A stretch of DNA of 64,000 nt from Salinibaculum sp. SYNS191 (GTDB lineage: Archaea > Halobacteriota > Halobacteria > Halobacteriales > Haloarculaceae), in NCBI RefSeq assembly GCF_037338445.1, contig NZ_CP147838.1, forward strand, positions 1,302,001 through 1,366,000, given 5' to 3'. A program made the position numbers and the translations under genes. The notes beneath the pieces are model-generated. The model did no database searches and was not told the DNA's origin. It saw only the letters and a program-made list of their open reading frames with translations. Shown here in pieces: positions 51,525 to 59,792 of the stretch. How positions within the stretch are numbered: the first letter of the stretch is position 1; the number at the start of each line of letters is the position of its first letter.

Positions 51525-52358
51525 TCAGTCGACGAGGTCGGGTTCGTGCGCCCAGAACTCCCCGTCGACCGTGACTTCCTTCTTGAACAGCGGGACCTCG
51601 GCCTTCAGGCGGTTGATGCCGTCCTCGACGGTCTCGAACGCCTCCGAGCGGTGCCCCGCCAGGACGACCACGAACACGATGTCCTCCTCGCGGCGGACGA
51701 CGCCGGTCCGGTGATGGAGCAGGACCTCGTAGATGCCCTCCCGGGCCTCCAGGTCCGACTTGATAGCGGCCATCTTCTCTTCCGCGACGCCGTCGTACCG
51801 TTCGAACTCCAGGTAGTCCGTCGGGGTGTCCTCGGACCCGTTCTTCGTGCGGACCCGCCCGGTGAACGTGGCGATGGCTCCCGAGTACTCCGAGTCCGGC
51901 GAGCGCTTGACCTGCGCGACGAGCGACTCCAGCGTCTCGAAGTCGTCCTGCTCCTCGACGGCGTCGACGACCGCCGCCAGGTCGACCGACTCGGCGTCCG
52001 GCGCAGTCGCGACTGTCTCCCCCTCGTGTTCGGCGTCGCCCAGTGCGACGGTCTGGAGCGTCGCGTCGGGGTACCCCTCGACGACGGCGTAGTCGTACTG
52101 CGGCGCGAGCGTCGCCAGCGCGTCGTCGAGCGTGCGGTCCTCGCCGACGGCCACCCACGACCCGTCCTCGGCGACCCAGTGCGCCTCGGCTGCGTCGGCA
52201 GTCGGCGTCCCGACTGCGTCCGCGCCGTCGGTGAGCGCGTCCCCCTCGACGTGCGTAACCGTCGCGACCGAACCGCGCTCGGACAGCCGTGACACGATTC
52301 GCTCCACCGCGGCCGTCGTACCGGAACCGGACGGACCCACGATTCCGAGAATCTTCAT
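51525..52358 (-). CDS. moaE: MobB-MoaE fusion: molybdopterin synthase large subunit with MobB-like domain
   Basis: The 277-residue protein starts at ATG 52358. The N-terminal domain is a MobB-like P-loop: I-L-G-I-V-G-P-S-G-S-G-T-T, in which the usual Lys of GKT/S is replaced by Thr, and a G-Y-P-D-A strand follows. The C-terminal MoaE domain contains F-T-G-R-V-R near residue 175, L-E-F-E-R-Y, H-R-T-G-V-V-R and the catalytic Lys in V-P-L-F-K-K-E. MoaE joins two sulfurs to cPMP using a MoaD thiocarboxylate. It is 68 bp downstream of the ubaA gene on the same strand. Confidence 0.9.
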   Translation of the reverse strand: MKILGIVGPSGSGTTAAVERIVSRLSERGSVATVTHVEGDALTDGADAVGTPTADAAEAHWVAEDGSWVAVGEDRTLDDALATLAPQYDYAVVEGYPDATLQTVALGDAEHEGETVATAPDAESVDLAAVVDAVEEQDDFETLESLVAQVKRSPDSEYSGAIATFTGRVRTKNGSEDTPTDYLEFERYDGVAEEKMAAIKSDLEAREGIYEVLLHHRTGVVRREEDIVFVVVLAGHRSEAFETVEDGINRLKAEVPLFKKEVTVDGEFWAHEPDLVD

Positions 52359-52426
52359 ACGTCGTGTGCGGGTGCGGGCAGTATGTACCTGTCGCTCGTC
52401 ATTGAGGTCTCTGGACCCGCTGGCCC

Positions 52427-53239
52427 TCACTCGGGGACGGCACAGCTCTCGGAGTAGTCGGCCTCCGAGAGGGACTGCATCGCGTCGGGTCCACAGACCG
52501 GACAGTCCGGCCGGGGCTGGAGCGGGACCGTCTCCATCGTCATGTCGGCGGCGTTGTAGATGAGCAGGCGGCCTTCGAGGGTCTCGCCGTGGCCGATGAG
52601 GAGTTTGACGACTTCGGTCGCCTGAATCGCACCGACGACGCCGGGGAGCACGCCCAGGACGCCGGCCGTCGCGCAGTCGGGGACGGTCCCCTCCGGCGGG
52701 GCTTCGGGAAACAGGCACCGATAGCACGGCTGGCCGCCCGTGAACGTGGTGGCCTGGCCCTCGAACCGGTAGATAGCGCCGTGAGAGAGCGGCTTGTCCG
52801 CGAGCACGCAGGCGTCGTTCAGCAGGAACCGCGTCGGGAAGTTGTCGGAGGCGTCGACGACGATGTCGTACCCCTCGATGAGGTCGGCGACGTTGTCGGG
52901 CGCGACGCGCAGTTCGTGGCGCTCGACGGTGACGTCGGGGTTGAGCGCGGCCACGAACTCGGCGGCGCTGTCGACCTTCGGCCGGCCGACGTCGTCGTCC
53001 CCGTGGATGACCTGCCGCTGGAGGTTGCTCCGCTCGACCACGTCGGCGTCCGCGATACCGATGCGCCCGACCCCGGCAGCGGCGAGGTACTGGATGACCG
53101 GCGACCCCAGCCCGCCGGCCCCGACCACGAGGACCGACCCGTCCAGCAGCGCCGCCTGTCCCTCCGGCCCGACGTCGTCCATGATGACGTGTCGGGAGTA
53201 GCGGTCGAGTTGTTCGGCGTCGAGGCTCAGTTCGCTCAT
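52427..53239 (-). CDS. ubaA: E1-like activating enzyme UbaA / MoeB / ThiF
   Basis: The 270-residue protein has the nucleotide-binding loop V-G-A-G-G-L-G-S-P (residues 39-47), S-N-L-Q-R-Q near residue 71, K-V-D-S-A near 88, and catalytic Cys189 in V-P-D-C-A-T-A-G. Zinc cysteines form C-Y-R-C at 172-175 and C-P-V-C at 246-249. UbaA adenylylates the diglycine end of SAMPs/MoaD for protein modification, tRNA thiolation and molybdopterin synthesis. ATG at 53239 is the family start; upstream codons are not conserved. It is the first gene of the operon with MobB-MoaE. Confidence 0.93.
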   Translation of the reverse strand: MSELSLDAEQLDRYSRHVIMDDVGPEGQAALLDGSVLVVGAGGLGSPVIQYLAAAGVGRIGIADADVVERSNLQRQVIHGDDDVGRPKVDSAAEFVAALNPDVTVERHELRVAPDNVADLIEGYDIVVDASDNFPTRFLLNDACVLADKPLSHGAIYRFEGQATTFTGGQPCYRCLFPEAPPEGTVPDCATAGVLGVLPGVVGAIQATEVVKLLIGHGETLEGRLLIYNAADMTMETVPLQPRPDCPVCGPDAMQSLSEADYSESCAVPE

Positions 53240-53656
53240 TGGCGTCGGTTGGACGGGCACGGTCAAAAGTCGCCCGGTGGCCCGGAGCGGTTCGAGCGCG
53301 CCGCTCGACCGCGTGACCACCGGTACGCGTCTCGCTCGCGTCGCGCCGGCCAAACAGCCAGGCGGCGTCCAGTGTAAAAGAGGGTTACAACTGGGCACAG
53401 ATATCTCTATCCCGGGTTAGTTATGAACAATAGTGAAAATATGGCACGATAGGAGGGAGATATAGAGAAGGATAGCAGATTATAGTATCGTACCGCCGCT
53501 AAGTTCGGGTATCACGGCGCGTTCGTCGATGAGAGTGCCCGAACGACGGCCGCGTTCGCCTCCCCGGCGGTGTGGACGAGGCAGGCGACTGGCCGGTGAG
53601 TGCCAAACAGATATTTGACCGTTCCGCCCGTGGTCACTGATGACGTACCGCAAACT
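53240..53656. other. Intergenic region with A/T-rich patch
   Basis: No gene is supported. From about 53385 to 53500 the sequence is A/T-rich with several TATA-like runs, which may belong to promoters for the ubaA operon or for the small gene at 53657. The minus-strand open frame through this area lacks protein character. Confidence 0.45.
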
Positions 53657-53806
53657 ATGACACACACGCTCGAAATCAGCGACGAACTGCAGCAACGGCT
53701 GGAAGACCACCTCGAAGAGGGAGAAACGCCGGAGGAGTTCATCGAAGAGCTGGTCTCGATGTACGAGACCGAGGGCGCCTTCCTGCAGGAGGGGTACTCG
53801 GAGTGA
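53657..53806 (+). CDS. Small DUF7557-like protein
   Basis: ATG at 53657 gives 49 residues: T-H-T-L-E-I-S-D-E-L-Q-Q-R-L-E-D-H-L, then E-E-F-I-E-E-L and a tail ending E-G-Y-S-E. A short strand followed by two helices fits antitoxin-like ribbon-helix-helix proteins, and matches what I recall as DUF7557 of haloarchaea. An upstream in-frame ATG at 53600 adds residues without conservation. No toxin gene is adjacent, so a toxin-antitoxin pair is not supported. Confidence 0.6.
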   Translation: MTHTLEISDELQQRLEDHLEEGETPEEFIEELVSMYETEGAFLQEGYSE

Positions 53807-54055
53807 CCCCGGCGTGGCCGCTTTCCCCGCCAGCGTCGCGCCACGTACCCGGCGCAGTCTCGTGACGCCGCCGCGAGCCCGCGGGTGCGTCCGCGGCCCG
53901 TTCCAGAGCAGTGAGAACGAGCGGTGCTACCAAGCCCCTGGACGTCGTGATTCCAACTACGGGAACACCTGCACCGGTAGCCGGCCCGGACGCCGGCCAC
54001 CCACCGGCAGTGGCATCGCCTCGAACCACATCCACCCGGAAACAAGGACACAACA

Positions 54056-55273
54056 ATGGACATCGGTGACATCGTTTCGGACGACTACGTAGAGTTCACC
54101 CCGGAGACGCGCGTTTCGAAACTCGTCGGGACGTTCCAGGACCCGTCGGTCGAGGGGGTCGTCGTACACGGCGACGAGTTCGAGGGGGTCGTGACCCGGC
54201 GGCAACTCGCCACCTCGAACCAGCAACCGAACGCGAAGGTCGGGTCGCTCGTCTGGCACGTCCCGCGGCTCGCCCCGGACGAGAACGTCCGCCGGGTCGC
54301 ACAGCTCATGATAGACAGCGACTCGCACCTGCTCCCGGTCTTCGAGGGCGACACCCTGCTGGGCGTCGTGACGGTCGACGACATCCTCCGCGCCGTGCAG
54401 TCGTTTCTCGATGCGGCGACGGTAGCCGAGGCCCACACCGGCGACCTGGTCACGGTGGACCCGGAGTCCACGCTCGGCGACGCACTGCACGTCTTCCGGG
54501 ACCACGGCTTCACGCACCTGCCGGTCGTCGAGGACGACACGGCGCTTGGCATCCTGAGCCTCTACGACCTCACGGACTTCACCGTGCGCTCGGTCGACCA
54601 GAGCAAGGGCGGCGACGCCAGCGGGACGGACGCCGTCGGTGGCGACCTGTCGAAGAGTGCGGGACGCATCCGCCGCGGCGGGTTCGGCGCCCGCGAGGGC
54701 GAGAGCGCACGACTGCTGGACCTCCCGGTCAGGGACCTCATGGTGTCGCCGGTGCGGACGATTCGAGCCGACGAGACGCTCCAGACGGCGGTCGATGAGA
54801 TGTTCGCCATCGACGCCTCCTCGCTGCTCGTGACGGAGGACGGACACCCGTTCGGTATCGTCACGAAGACCGACGTCCTCGACGCGCTCACGTGGGAGGC
54901 GGGCGGAAACCGCCCCGTGCAGGTCTACGGCACCGACCTCATCGACGACATGAGCTACGACGAGATAGTGAACATGGTCGACACCTTCGACAGCCGGGAC
55001 GAGGGGATGAGCGTCCTCGACGCGAAGGTCCACCTGCACGAACACGACGAGAAACAGCGGGGGACGCCGCTACTGCTGGCCCGCATCCGCCTCTCGACCG
55101 ACCGCGGCCTCTTCATCGCCTCGGGCGAGGGCTACGGCGCGACGCAGGCGCTCAACGAGGCGCGAGACATCCTGGAGCGCCAGATTCGCGACCAGAAGAC
55201 CTACGGACGGAGCAAGAAGCCGCCGAACGAGGAGTACTGGGAGAAACGCTTCGGCTGGCTGCTGGAGGAGTGA
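54056..55273 (+). CDS. Four-CBS-domain protein with C-terminal HPF-like segment
   Basis: The 405-residue protein contains four CBS repeats: D-I-V-S-D-D-Y-V near residue 5, V-G-S-L-V-W-H-V-P near 62, A-H-T-G-D-L-V-T-V-D near 127, and L-M-V-S-P-V-R-T near 228. Each ends in the typical V-V-T-x-D-D-I-L-like strand-helix. After residue 290 comes a region with L-D-A-K-V-H-L-H-E-H-D and F-I-A-S-G-E-G-Y-G-A, resembling ribosome hibernation factor-like S30AE domains. CBS domains bind adenine nucleotides, so this looks like an energy-responsive regulator. It probably forms a transcript with the small gene at 55294. Confidence 0.8.
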   Translation: MDIGDIVSDDYVEFTPETRVSKLVGTFQDPSVEGVVVHGDEFEGVVTRRQLATSNQQPNAKVGSLVWHVPRLAPDENVRRVAQLMIDSDSHLLPVFEGDTLLGVVTVDDILRAVQSFLDAATVAEAHTGDLVTVDPESTLGDALHVFRDHGFTHLPVVEDDTALGILSLYDLTDFTVRSVDQSKGGDASGTDAVGGDLSKSAGRIRRGGFGAREGESARLLDLPVRDLMVSPVRTIRADETLQTAVDEMFAIDASSLLVTEDGHPFGIVTKTDVLDALTWEAGGNRPVQVYGTDLIDDMSYDEIVNMVDTFDSRDEGMSVLDAKVHLHEHDEKQRGTPLLLARIRLSTDRGLFIASGEGYGATQALNEARDILERQIRDQKTYGRSKKPPNEEYWEKRFGWLLEE

Positions 55274-55293
55274 CGCCCGGGGCCGGGACCATC

Positions 55294-55494
55294 ATGAACG
55301 CTCCACCGACCGACGCCGACGACGCGGACCTCCCCGTCCCGGAACACGACGAGGTGTTCGTCGCCATCGTCTCGACGGGGGCCGGCGGCAAAGTCTGTTC
55401 TATCTCCCCGCTCCCGGGGATGGGGCGGACCGCTGTCTCTGAGTGGGTCCTCGCCCGCGACGGCGGCTTCGTGTCGCTCGACGAGATGCGCTGA
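55294..55494 (+). CDS. Small DUF7511-like haloarchaeal protein
   Basis: ATG at 55294 begins a 66-residue protein ending W-V-L-A-R-D-G-G-F-V-S-L-D-E-M-R, a C-terminal pattern I associate with short haloarchaeal DUF7511 proteins. The upstream 130 codons in the same frame overlap the CBS gene and are not protein-like. It begins 20 bp after the CBS gene stop. Function unknown. Confidence 0.55.
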   Translation: MNAPPTDADDADLPVPEHDEVFVAIVSTGAGGKVCSISPLPGMGRTAVSEWVLARDGGFVSLDEMR

Positions 55495-55717
55495 GCGGAC
55501 GCTGTCACAGCGCCGCCGGGCGAACCGTCAGCACTCGGGACGCGGACCGACCCGGATAGCCGGGACCGACGGGCGACAGCGGAGGAAACCGTGCGACTGT
55601 CGGGAGGGTTCTAGACAGCGCATCGACGGTAAGCTTCCAATAGAGCCCATAACACAATCATACTCGGACTTCTCGTGAACTACGCTTATACTCGCGACTA
55701 CGGAATACGATAGTGAG

Positions 55718-56110
55718 ATGGTAAACTGGATGGCTGTCCTGTACGGCATCGTCGCATCGTTCGTCATCGGCCTCATCAGCGGCCTGGGCCTGCCGTTCAC
55801 CGACGCGACACTGCCAGTGATTGGAGCGGGGACGACGGGACTCATCGCCGGTGGGGTCGCCGGGTACTACGCGCGCGAGGGGGCGGGTGGCGGAGCGATA
55901 CACGGGCTTCTCGCGACGACCATCGGCGGCATCGTCGTCGGGCTGTTCCTGCTCCTCATCGGCACCATCGGCGCCGGAATCTTCGGGTTCAGCGTCGGCG
56001 TCTTCTATCTCCTGTTCGTCATCGCCTACGGGTTGCCCGGGGCAATCGGCGGCGCAGTCGGCGGCCTCCTCGGACCGAAAGAGAGCACTGTCGGCCAACC
56101 GACCGGCTGA
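55718..56110 (+). CDS. DUF5518 membrane protein
   Basis: A 130-residue protein with four hydrophobic helices separated by short Gly-rich loops: A-G-G-V-A-G-Y-Y-A-R-E-G and G-G-A-I-H-G-L-L-A-T-T-I-G-G-I are characteristic of DUF5518, and L-P-G-A-I-G-G-A-V-G-G-L-L-G closes the domain. The function is unknown; it is an integral membrane protein of the cytoplasmic membrane. A second DUF5518 gene is at 56990-57400. Confidence 0.85.
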   Translation: MVNWMAVLYGIVASFVIGLISGLGLPFTDATLPVIGAGTTGLIAGGVAGYYAREGAGGGAIHGLLATTIGGIVVGLFLLLIGTIGAGIFGFSVGVFYLLFVIAYGLPGAIGGAVGGLLGPKESTVGQPTG

Positions 56111-56262
56111 GCCCCCCGGGCCGACTCTGACTCCTCCCACTCCTGTTTTTGCTCCCCGTCCCGCGAGCACGCCGTGAAACTGCCGCCCCAGTCACGGGTC
56201 GGTGAGACAGGGACGGATGGTACCGCTTAAGATTGCGAGGCCGCGAATAGGGGACACCTACT

Positions 56263-56373
56263 ATGAAGCTGTCCCGTGTCGCGTCCGACCCCGCTGGACC
56301 GTCGACGAACCGTCCGACCGCGAACGAGTCGGGAGTGCCGCCCCGAGGCACAGACGACGGGAGGTGGCGCTGA
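56263..56373 (+). CDS. Candidate leaderless 36-residue peptide upstream of a membrane protein
   Basis: A frame opens with ATG at 56263, about 35 bp after a cttaag TATA-like element. It ends in TGA at 56371, overlapping the ATG of the downstream gene at 56373 by one base. The peptide starts M-K-L-S-R-V-A-S-D-P-A-G and is otherwise Arg/Pro-rich. Coupling and the promoter position support translation, but the composition could also be chance. Confidence 0.4.
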   Translation: MKLSRVASDPAGPSTNRPTANESGVPPRGTDDGRWR

Positions 56374-56822
56374 TGTATCGGACGGCGAACGTCGCGCGCC
56401 TCGCCGGCGCGCTGTTCCTGCCCGTCTTCCTCGCGACCGGGGGACTGCTCTCCCTGCTCGCCGTCGGCGAGACGACCACGGAGACGTGGGCGTTCGGACT
56501 CGCGGTGATGTTCCCGGTGAGTGCGGGTCTCCTCGGCTTCGCGCGAACGCGGTCACCGCTGCAAAGCGGGGGCGAACACGCGCTGGGGCTCGTCGCGGGC
56601 GTCGTCGCCCTGTCGACGGCGTACCTGGGCGCGGCCGCCACCGCGCCCCCGGTGATGCGCGCCGTCGCCGGGGTCGGCGCGCTCGAACTGCTCGTGACCG
56701 CGCTCGTCTTCTCGACCGTCGGCGGAACGGTCGCTCTCGTCGACGCACGGTACGTCGAGCGTCCCGAGACCGCGGCCCGTCTCGAAGCGCAGTACCTCGA
56801 CGACCCGGTCCGAACTGATTGA
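56373..56822 (+). CDS. Four-helix membrane protein of unknown function
   Basis: ATG at 56373 gives 149 residues with four membrane helices: A-R-L-A-G-A-L-F-L-P-V-F-L-A, G-L-A-V-M-F-P-V-S, G-L-V-A-G-V-V-A-L and a last L-V-T-A-L-V-F-S-T-V-G-G. A charged C-terminal tail follows. No transporter or enzyme motif is visible. The preceding frame at 56202 is open, but the residues before 56373 are basic and not conserved. It is linked to the small ORF at 56263 by a one-base stop/start overlap. Confidence 0.6.
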   Translation: MYRTANVARLAGALFLPVFLATGGLLSLLAVGETTTETWAFGLAVMFPVSAGLLGFARTRSPLQSGGEHALGLVAGVVALSTAYLGAAATAPPVMRAVAGVGALELLVTALVFSTVGGTVALVDARYVERPETAARLEAQYLDDPVRTD

Positions 56823-56989
56823 CAGGGGCACGATGCGCCGTGGCGACGCATCTCACCCTCGGGACGGCGACGACGTGCCGTTGCGGTCGGACACGCCGCC
56901 CGCGTCCGTCGGGGACTGAACGAAGGAGTATATAGTATCAAAGAAGCAATGCTAATTTAAGCCGTCACGTGGCGTATATTACCAACGTC

Positions 56990-57400
56990 ATGGTAGAAAC
57001 CAAGTGGCGAGCGGTGGCAATAGGATTCGTCATCATCGCCCTCCTCTCGATAATCAGCACGTCGTTCCAGCAGCTCGCGTTAGTCGGCGGGGTCGTCGCC
57101 GGTCTGGCAGGCGGGTTCGCGGCGGGATACTACGCCCGGAGCGGACAGACGAACGGCGCGTGGAACGGCTTCCTCGCAGGATCTATCGGCGCACTCGTCT
57201 TCGCCGCAGTGCTCGTCCTGCTAGGACTCGCCGTCTCCATCGTCGAACTCTCGCTCGGGGGCGTCTTCGCGACTATCGGCGTCGGCATCGCCTTCCTCGT
57301 CTTCATCGTCATCGGCGCGATTCCCGCGACCGTAGGCGGCTACCTCGGCGGGATGTACCCGCGCGAGGAGAGCGAGGAAGTCGGCCGCCCCGCGGCCTGA
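56990..57400 (+). CDS. DUF5518 membrane protein
   Basis: The 136-residue protein has four helices and the DUF5518 pattern A-G-G-F-A-A-G-Y-Y-A-R-S-G-Q-T, G-A-W-N-G-F-L-A-G-S-I-G-A-L and a terminal P-A-T-V-G-G-Y-L-G-G. GTG 56969 is an alternative start, but ATG 56990 begins just before the first helix and follows a tttaag TATA-like element (about 56955) by 35 bp. It is a paralogue of the protein at 55718. Confidence 0.85.
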   Translation: MVETKWRAVAIGFVIIALLSIISTSFQQLALVGGVVAGLAGGFAAGYYARSGQTNGAWNGFLAGSIGALVFAAVLVLLGLAVSIVELSLGGVFATIGVGIAFLVFIVIGAIPATVGGYLGGMYPREESEEVGRPAA

Positions 57401-57749
57401 AACGACGACACGGACACTTTTTCGCAACAGTTCGAACACAGTCATCACCCGCGTACCGGCCGCAAGCGTTGCTCCCCTCGCGACCGAGAGGTGCGTCCGG
57501 GTACGGTAGACCACACCTCGATGCGAGAACGTTCGTCGTACTCATTCTTTGTCGTCAAACAGATTTCTTTACATACGTATGCGTGTAAAGACAGGTTCTG
57601 CTCCCGGCACGCGTTCGGTTCGGACTGCCCCGAGCGTCGCGGGATGAGAGTCGACACGAGGTGGCTGCTCGTCTCGGAACGGCAGTCGACCGGATGCCCG
57701 GTCACCGGGTCGCCTGCGACGCGTCTGCCGACGCGCGGCCGACCGCGAG
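57401..57749. other. Intergenic region with inverted repeat
   Basis: No gene is supported. The central part (57540-57600) is moderately A/T-rich and contains the TTACAT-N8-GTGTAA element described separately. Confidence 0.5.
57567..57590. promoter_or_regulatory. Inverted repeat ctttacat-N8-gtgtaaag (candidate operator)
   Basis: An extended inverted repeat with one mismatch in the arms and an 8-bp spacer. It shares its core and flanks (agattt before, gacagg after) with the element at 19905-19924. It lies between convergent genes, so direct promoter control is uncertain. Confidence 0.4.
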
Positions 57750-58052
57750 TCAGGCGTTGATGGCGTGGGACCGCAGCGCGTCGTGAATCTTCGAGGCCTT
57801 CCTGGTCGCCGACTCCGACGCCGGCGCTGTCCGGTAGGCCAGTTTCGATTTCACGTTGCCGCTGCCGGTCGGCCGCCGTCCGACCACCGCGACCAGCATC
57901 CCGTCCGTCGTCCGGTACTTGACGCCGTCTTTCGCTTCCGACGCCGCGAGGCCTTTCATCGCCTCCTCGATGTAGCGGTGCGTCTCGTCGGTGTCGATAT
58001 CCAGATCGACCGATTCGAATTCCGGCCGCTCCAGTGCTTTCTCCATTGACAT
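57750..58052 (-). CDS. Small conserved haloarchaeal protein
   Basis: ATG at 58052 (or 58046) gives about 100 residues. The sequence has D-I-D-T-D-E-T-H-R-Y-I-E-E-A-M-K-G-L and V-A-V-V-G-R-R-P-T-G-S-G-N-V-K-S-K-L-A-Y-R, ending in a helix with S-K-I-H-D-A-L. No metal motif or signal. I do not recognise a named family; the beta-alpha pattern hints at a small nucleic-acid-binding fold, which is only a guess. Confidence 0.6.
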   Translation of the reverse strand: MSMEKALERPEFESVDLDIDTDETHRYIEEAMKGLAASEAKDGVKYRTTDGMLVAVVGRRPTGSGNVKSKLAYRTAPASESATRKASKIHDALRSHAINA

Positions 58053-58191
58053 GATGCGACGTTCTAACAAACGACCGGCTCTACTAAAAAACCGCCGTGC
58101 AGTCCGGGTGCGGTCCGTCGTCGGCGGGCGAACCCGTCACGCGGGGGGTGCCGTGCAAGGAGCCAAGAGGGACCGGACCGAACGTTGGAGT

Positions 58192-58350
58192 ATGGTGTCG
58201 AAGCGCCATCACCGCTGTAACCTCTGTGGCAAGGACTTCGAGACGGGCCAGGGACTCAGGGACCACGTCGAGCGCCGACATCCCAAAGCGGACGTCCACT
58301 GGTGGGTCGTCGCGGAAGACCCCGCGCGCGACCTGAAGTTCGAGCAGTAG
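58192..58350 (+). CDS. C2H2 zinc finger protein
   Basis: ATG 58192 gives a 52-residue protein consisting of one C2H2 finger: C-N-L-C then H-V-E-R-R-H with spacing C-x2-C-x12-H-x4-H. The C-terminus H-W-W-V-V-A-E-D-P is conserved-looking. Such haloarchaeal mini zinc fingers are probably DNA- or RNA-binding. It resembles the finger at 63587-63748. Confidence 0.8.
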   Translation: MVSKRHHRCNLCGKDFETGQGLRDHVERRHPKADVHWWVVAEDPARDLKFEQ

Positions 58351-58451
58351 CGCTCACCGCGAGCGAGGCCGTCGGTGAAGACGAGACCATCGCCGACGCC
58401 CGACCGGACGAGCACCCGCGGTGCACGGAGCAACGTACCCCCGACAACAGA

Positions 58452-58871
58452 ATGTCGTCCCATCGAATGCGACCCCATCGACGGAACCGTATCGACGACC
58501 GACTCCCGGACTCCCGCTGGAGCGGCGCTGCCGTGGGCACGGTCGTCCTCCTCGTCGCGTCAGTCGTGCCCTCGCCGCTGGAGCGGCGCTCCGAGTGGGA
58601 CCGGGTCGGGCCGGACAAGTTCCTTCATCTCGTCGGACACGCGATGTACGCCGCGACTGTCGCGGACGCGTTCGACGCCGGTCGCTGTACGAGAGGCGAA
58701 GCCGCCGTCCTCGCCGTCTGCGTCTCGACGGCACACAGTCTGGTGACTGGCCGGCTCCAGACGTGGGTCCCCGGCCGAGCGTTCGAACTCGCGGATGTCG
58801 TGGCCGGGCTTCTGGGAACTGTCGTCGCCGTGTGGAGGTGGTACGTCGCGGGAAATGCTGACGAAGAATAG
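58452..58871 (+). CDS. VanZ-like membrane protein
   Basis: ATG at 58452 gives 139 residues with a basic N-terminus, then helices. The motif D-K-F-L-H-L-V-G-H-A-M-Y near residue 55 corresponds to the D-K-x-x-H-x-x-x-F/H-x pattern of VanZ-like proteins, followed by A-F-E-L-A-D-V-V-A-G-L-L-G-T. Homologues in bacteria lower glycopeptide sensitivity, but archaeal members have no defined role. The frame extends upstream, but those residues overlap the zinc finger gene and are not membrane-like. Confidence 0.75.
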   Translation: MSSHRMRPHRRNRIDDRLPDSRWSGAAVGTVVLLVASVVPSPLERRSEWDRVGPDKFLHLVGHAMYAATVADAFDAGRCTRGEAAVLAVCVSTAHSLVTGRLQTWVPGRAFELADVVAGLLGTVVAVWRWYVAGNADEE

Positions 58872-59374
58872 CTGCGTAAGCGCACTATATATGTTTAAAT
58901 CCCCAATACAGGGCCGTGTTTTCGGCATCTTGGATGTGTTCTCTTAATTGAAGTCGGATATGACTTGATATTCTATATTTACACCAACATATCGAAAAGA
59001 ATACAGCCATAATAGATATAAATGCCGTCAGATAGATATTACCTTTGAGTGTATGGCAGTAGGCGAGGGAGAAATATCCGGGAGACGGTCACGACCGAAC
59101 AGCCCACGAGAACGGACTCCGCCGACGCCGGAGCGAGTTGATTGTGTGCTATAATTGCAATACTATCGGCAGAACTATTTGCCCACGTCCACAATGTCCA
59201 GCCGGCCCCCGCGACTGAATCCTGAACAGTCCAATATGGGCCTGTGGCGTGGATTACAGTCTTGTCACTTCTGCTCAATTCCACTCCACATTCGCACCGC
59301 GTGACGCAACCCAACACGGGGACTTATCTGGACGGCCGGACAGGGAGAGACTGTCGGCGACGACCGACCGACGG
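58872..59374. other. A/T-rich intergenic region
   Basis: No gene is convincingly supported. 58875-59060 is strongly A/T-rich, in contrast to the rest of the window, a pattern seen at boundaries of acquired DNA. A 92-residue minus-strand frame (59039-59317) is open but its composition is not typical and no motif is seen. Confidence 0.45.
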
Positions 59375-59608
59375 TCACAGTTCCGTGAAGAAGAGGTCGG
59401 CCAGCGCGCCCTCGTCTGCGTCGGAGTGGTAGTGCTCGGTGTACCCGCAGTTCGTGCAGTAGATGACCTGGATGTTTCGCAGGTCGAGGTCGGCCATCGC
59501 CTCGTATCCCCGGTTCGACACCGCGATTTCACCGACTGCCGCCTCGTCGTGTCCACACCGTCGACAGCCCCGTTCGGCATCCGAATCCGCGTCCGTATTA
59601 TCTGACAT
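59375..59608 (-). CDS. Zinc-ribbon protein
   Basis: A 77-residue protein with an acidic N-terminus, two CxxC zinc knuckles, C-R-R-C near residue 15 and C-T-N-C near residue 51, separated by a beta-rich segment with Y-E-A-M-A-D-L-D-L-R-N-I-Q-V-I-Y. This is a short nucleic-acid-binding-type zinc ribbon, common in haloarchaea. It reads away from the repeat region at 59729. Confidence 0.75.
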   Translation of the reverse strand: MSDNTDADSDAERGCRRCGHDEAAVGEIAVSNRGYEAMADLDLRNIQVIYCTNCGYTEHYHSDADEGALADLFFTEL

Positions 59609-59728
59609 CGACCCAGCATATGTCGCATGTATTCATCAATCCTGCTCCGACGACCAGTCGTCTCTCTGTTGAGGGGTCATCTCGGGGTGCTGTGTCCGAC
59701 AACCCGTGAGACTGAGCCGAACGAAGGG

Positions 59729-59760
59729 GCTCGCGGGGGTCTCACGGACGTAGCGGGTGA
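59729..59760. repeat. Diverged partial copy of the 74-bp repeat
   Basis: A segment beginning gctcgcgggggtctcacgg matches the start of the 74-bp repeat with several substitutions over about 32 bp. It lies about 33 bp before the intact copy. Confidence 0.5.
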
Positions 59761-59792
59761 AAACATCAAGCCGAAAGAACGGACGAAAGAGA

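Noticed and set aside
53600..53806. Toxin-antitoxin pair around the small helix protein
   Set aside because: The antitoxin-like protein at 53657 has no neighbouring toxin-like gene within several hundred bases.
59039..59317. 92-codon minus-strand frame in the A/T-rich region
   Set aside because: No promoter, no motif and atypical residue composition; kept as intergenic.
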